This document shows, one piece after another, positions 1-10,255 of a stretch of 10,255 nucleotides of DNA. The position numbers and the translations under genes are program-made. The notes under the pieces are model-generated. The model was not told where the DNA came from and did not search any database. It saw nothing but the letters and a program-made list of their open reading frames with translations. The stretch's first letter is position 1, and each line of letters starts with the position of its first letter. The stretch is from Phoronis ovalis (lineage: Eukaryota; Phoronida; Phoronidae), in the NCBI GenBank assembly GCA_028565635.1, contig JAOXYB010065890.1, forward strand, positions 1 to 10,255. The letters run 5' to 3'.

Positions 1-75
1 GGTTACATACGACGCCGACGCCGCATACAGTACGGCTATATGCCCTTTCACTATTACATAGTGATGGGCATAAAA
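1..75. repeat. Probable end of a dispersed repeat with terminal hairpin
   Basis: GACGCCGACGCCG near the left edge is GC-rich against AT-rich surroundings. It is followed by an inverted repeat, TATGCCC (39-45) pairing with GGGCATA (66-72) and TCACTAT (48-54) with ATAGTGA (58-64), around a three-base loop, then an A-run. A hairpin followed by A-residues is a common end of short interspersed repeats. The rest would lie outside the window, so the class is open. Confidence 0.4.
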
Positions 76-190
76 AAGCAAACACATATTTTTTTTACTG
101 TCAAGGACATGGGAGTCATCTGTATGACATTCAATGTTAATTACTGCAGTGGGTTGAGGTACAGGCTCATAAAAATCACAAATCATGAGT

Positions 191-232
191 ATCTGGTTTG
201 CAAAATACAACATCTGGTTTGCAAAATACAAC
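191..232. repeat. Perfect 21-base tandem duplication
   Basis: The unit ATCTGGTTTGCAAAATACAA plus C occurs twice head to tail (191-211 and 212-232) with no mismatch. This implies a recent slippage or duplication event in intronic sequence. Confidence 0.9.
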
Positions 233-307
233 ATAAAGTACATGTAACTTTTCATAAATATTCTTTTGCTTACAGACTTATTCAGTGATAAGCTAATACT
301 AGCATAC

Positions 308-10255
<9,948 letters not shown>

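Larger units (their letters stand above)
1..307. other. Intron after e15 (runs off left edge)
   Basis: No EGF-like exon or other coding stretch is seen. It holds a probable repeat end at 1-75 and a 21-base tandem duplication at 191-232. Small open frames on the plus strand here (from 40 and from 266) have no splice or codon support, and the second partly covers e15 in antisense. Confidence 0.6.

Noticed and set aside
40-288. Plus-strand open frame of 82 codons.
   Set aside because: It crosses the edge of a probable repeat and a 21-base tandem duplication; no coding signal.

Overview
The window is metazoan genomic DNA, most likely from an invertebrate. Nearly everything interpretable lies on the minus strand and forms one interior piece of a single multi-exon gene for a secreted or cell-surface protein built from tandem EGF-like domains. 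The evidence is short open stretches of 102 to 138 bases, each with six cysteines in EGF spacing. Each is bounded on the minus strand by AG at its 5' side and GT at its 3' side, and all are in the same splice phase (1-1). I see no bacterial-style genes. Calcium-binding EGF domains, phase-1 exon shuffling, AT-rich introns and small transposons with inverted repeats fit an animal genome. The species cannot be settled by eye. The hairpin-plus-GACGCC repeat end at the left edge resembles repeats I associate with marine invertebrates, but this is weak evidence.

Layout in gene order (high to low coordinates): 9874-10255 is upstream intron. Exons are e1 9748-9873, e2 9284-9409, e3 8555-8677, e4 8303-8431, e5 7939-8067, e6 7607-7729, e7 7156-7293, e8 6755-6889, e9 4969-5085, e10 3937-4065, e11 3387-3488, e12 2859-2978, e13 2379-2507, e14 2025-2141 and e15 308-442. 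Exon labels are local to this window. Together they give 1878 coding bases (626 codons) with no stop and every junction in frame. No start codon, signal peptide, membrane anchor or stop codon of the gene is visible, so the gene continues past both edges.

The protein alternates two domain types. Ten domains are of the calcium-binding class (D-x-D/N-E-C start; nine also carry the C-x-N-x4-Y-x-C site for Asn beta-hydroxylation). Five (e3, e5, e8, e11, e14) lack these signatures. The order is cb-cb-non, repeated, with one cb unit missing before e5, which suggests growth by duplication of three-exon blocks. A 40-base relic of an e3-like exon remains in the intron before e3.

Two large introns hold most of the non-genic content. 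The e14-e15 intron (443-2024) carries a degenerate tandem array, into which a 476-base inverted-repeat element (898-1373) has inserted with a perfect 9-base target duplication. The e8-e9 intron (5086-6754) carries a second inverted-repeat element (about 5599-5935) with an internal tandem array. The other introns are AT-rich and show no gene. I found no previously undescribed system. The most informative observations are the triplet exon pattern, the relic exon, the two in-frame acceptors at e15 that decide whether the e14 domain gets its sixth cysteine, and the nested repeats.
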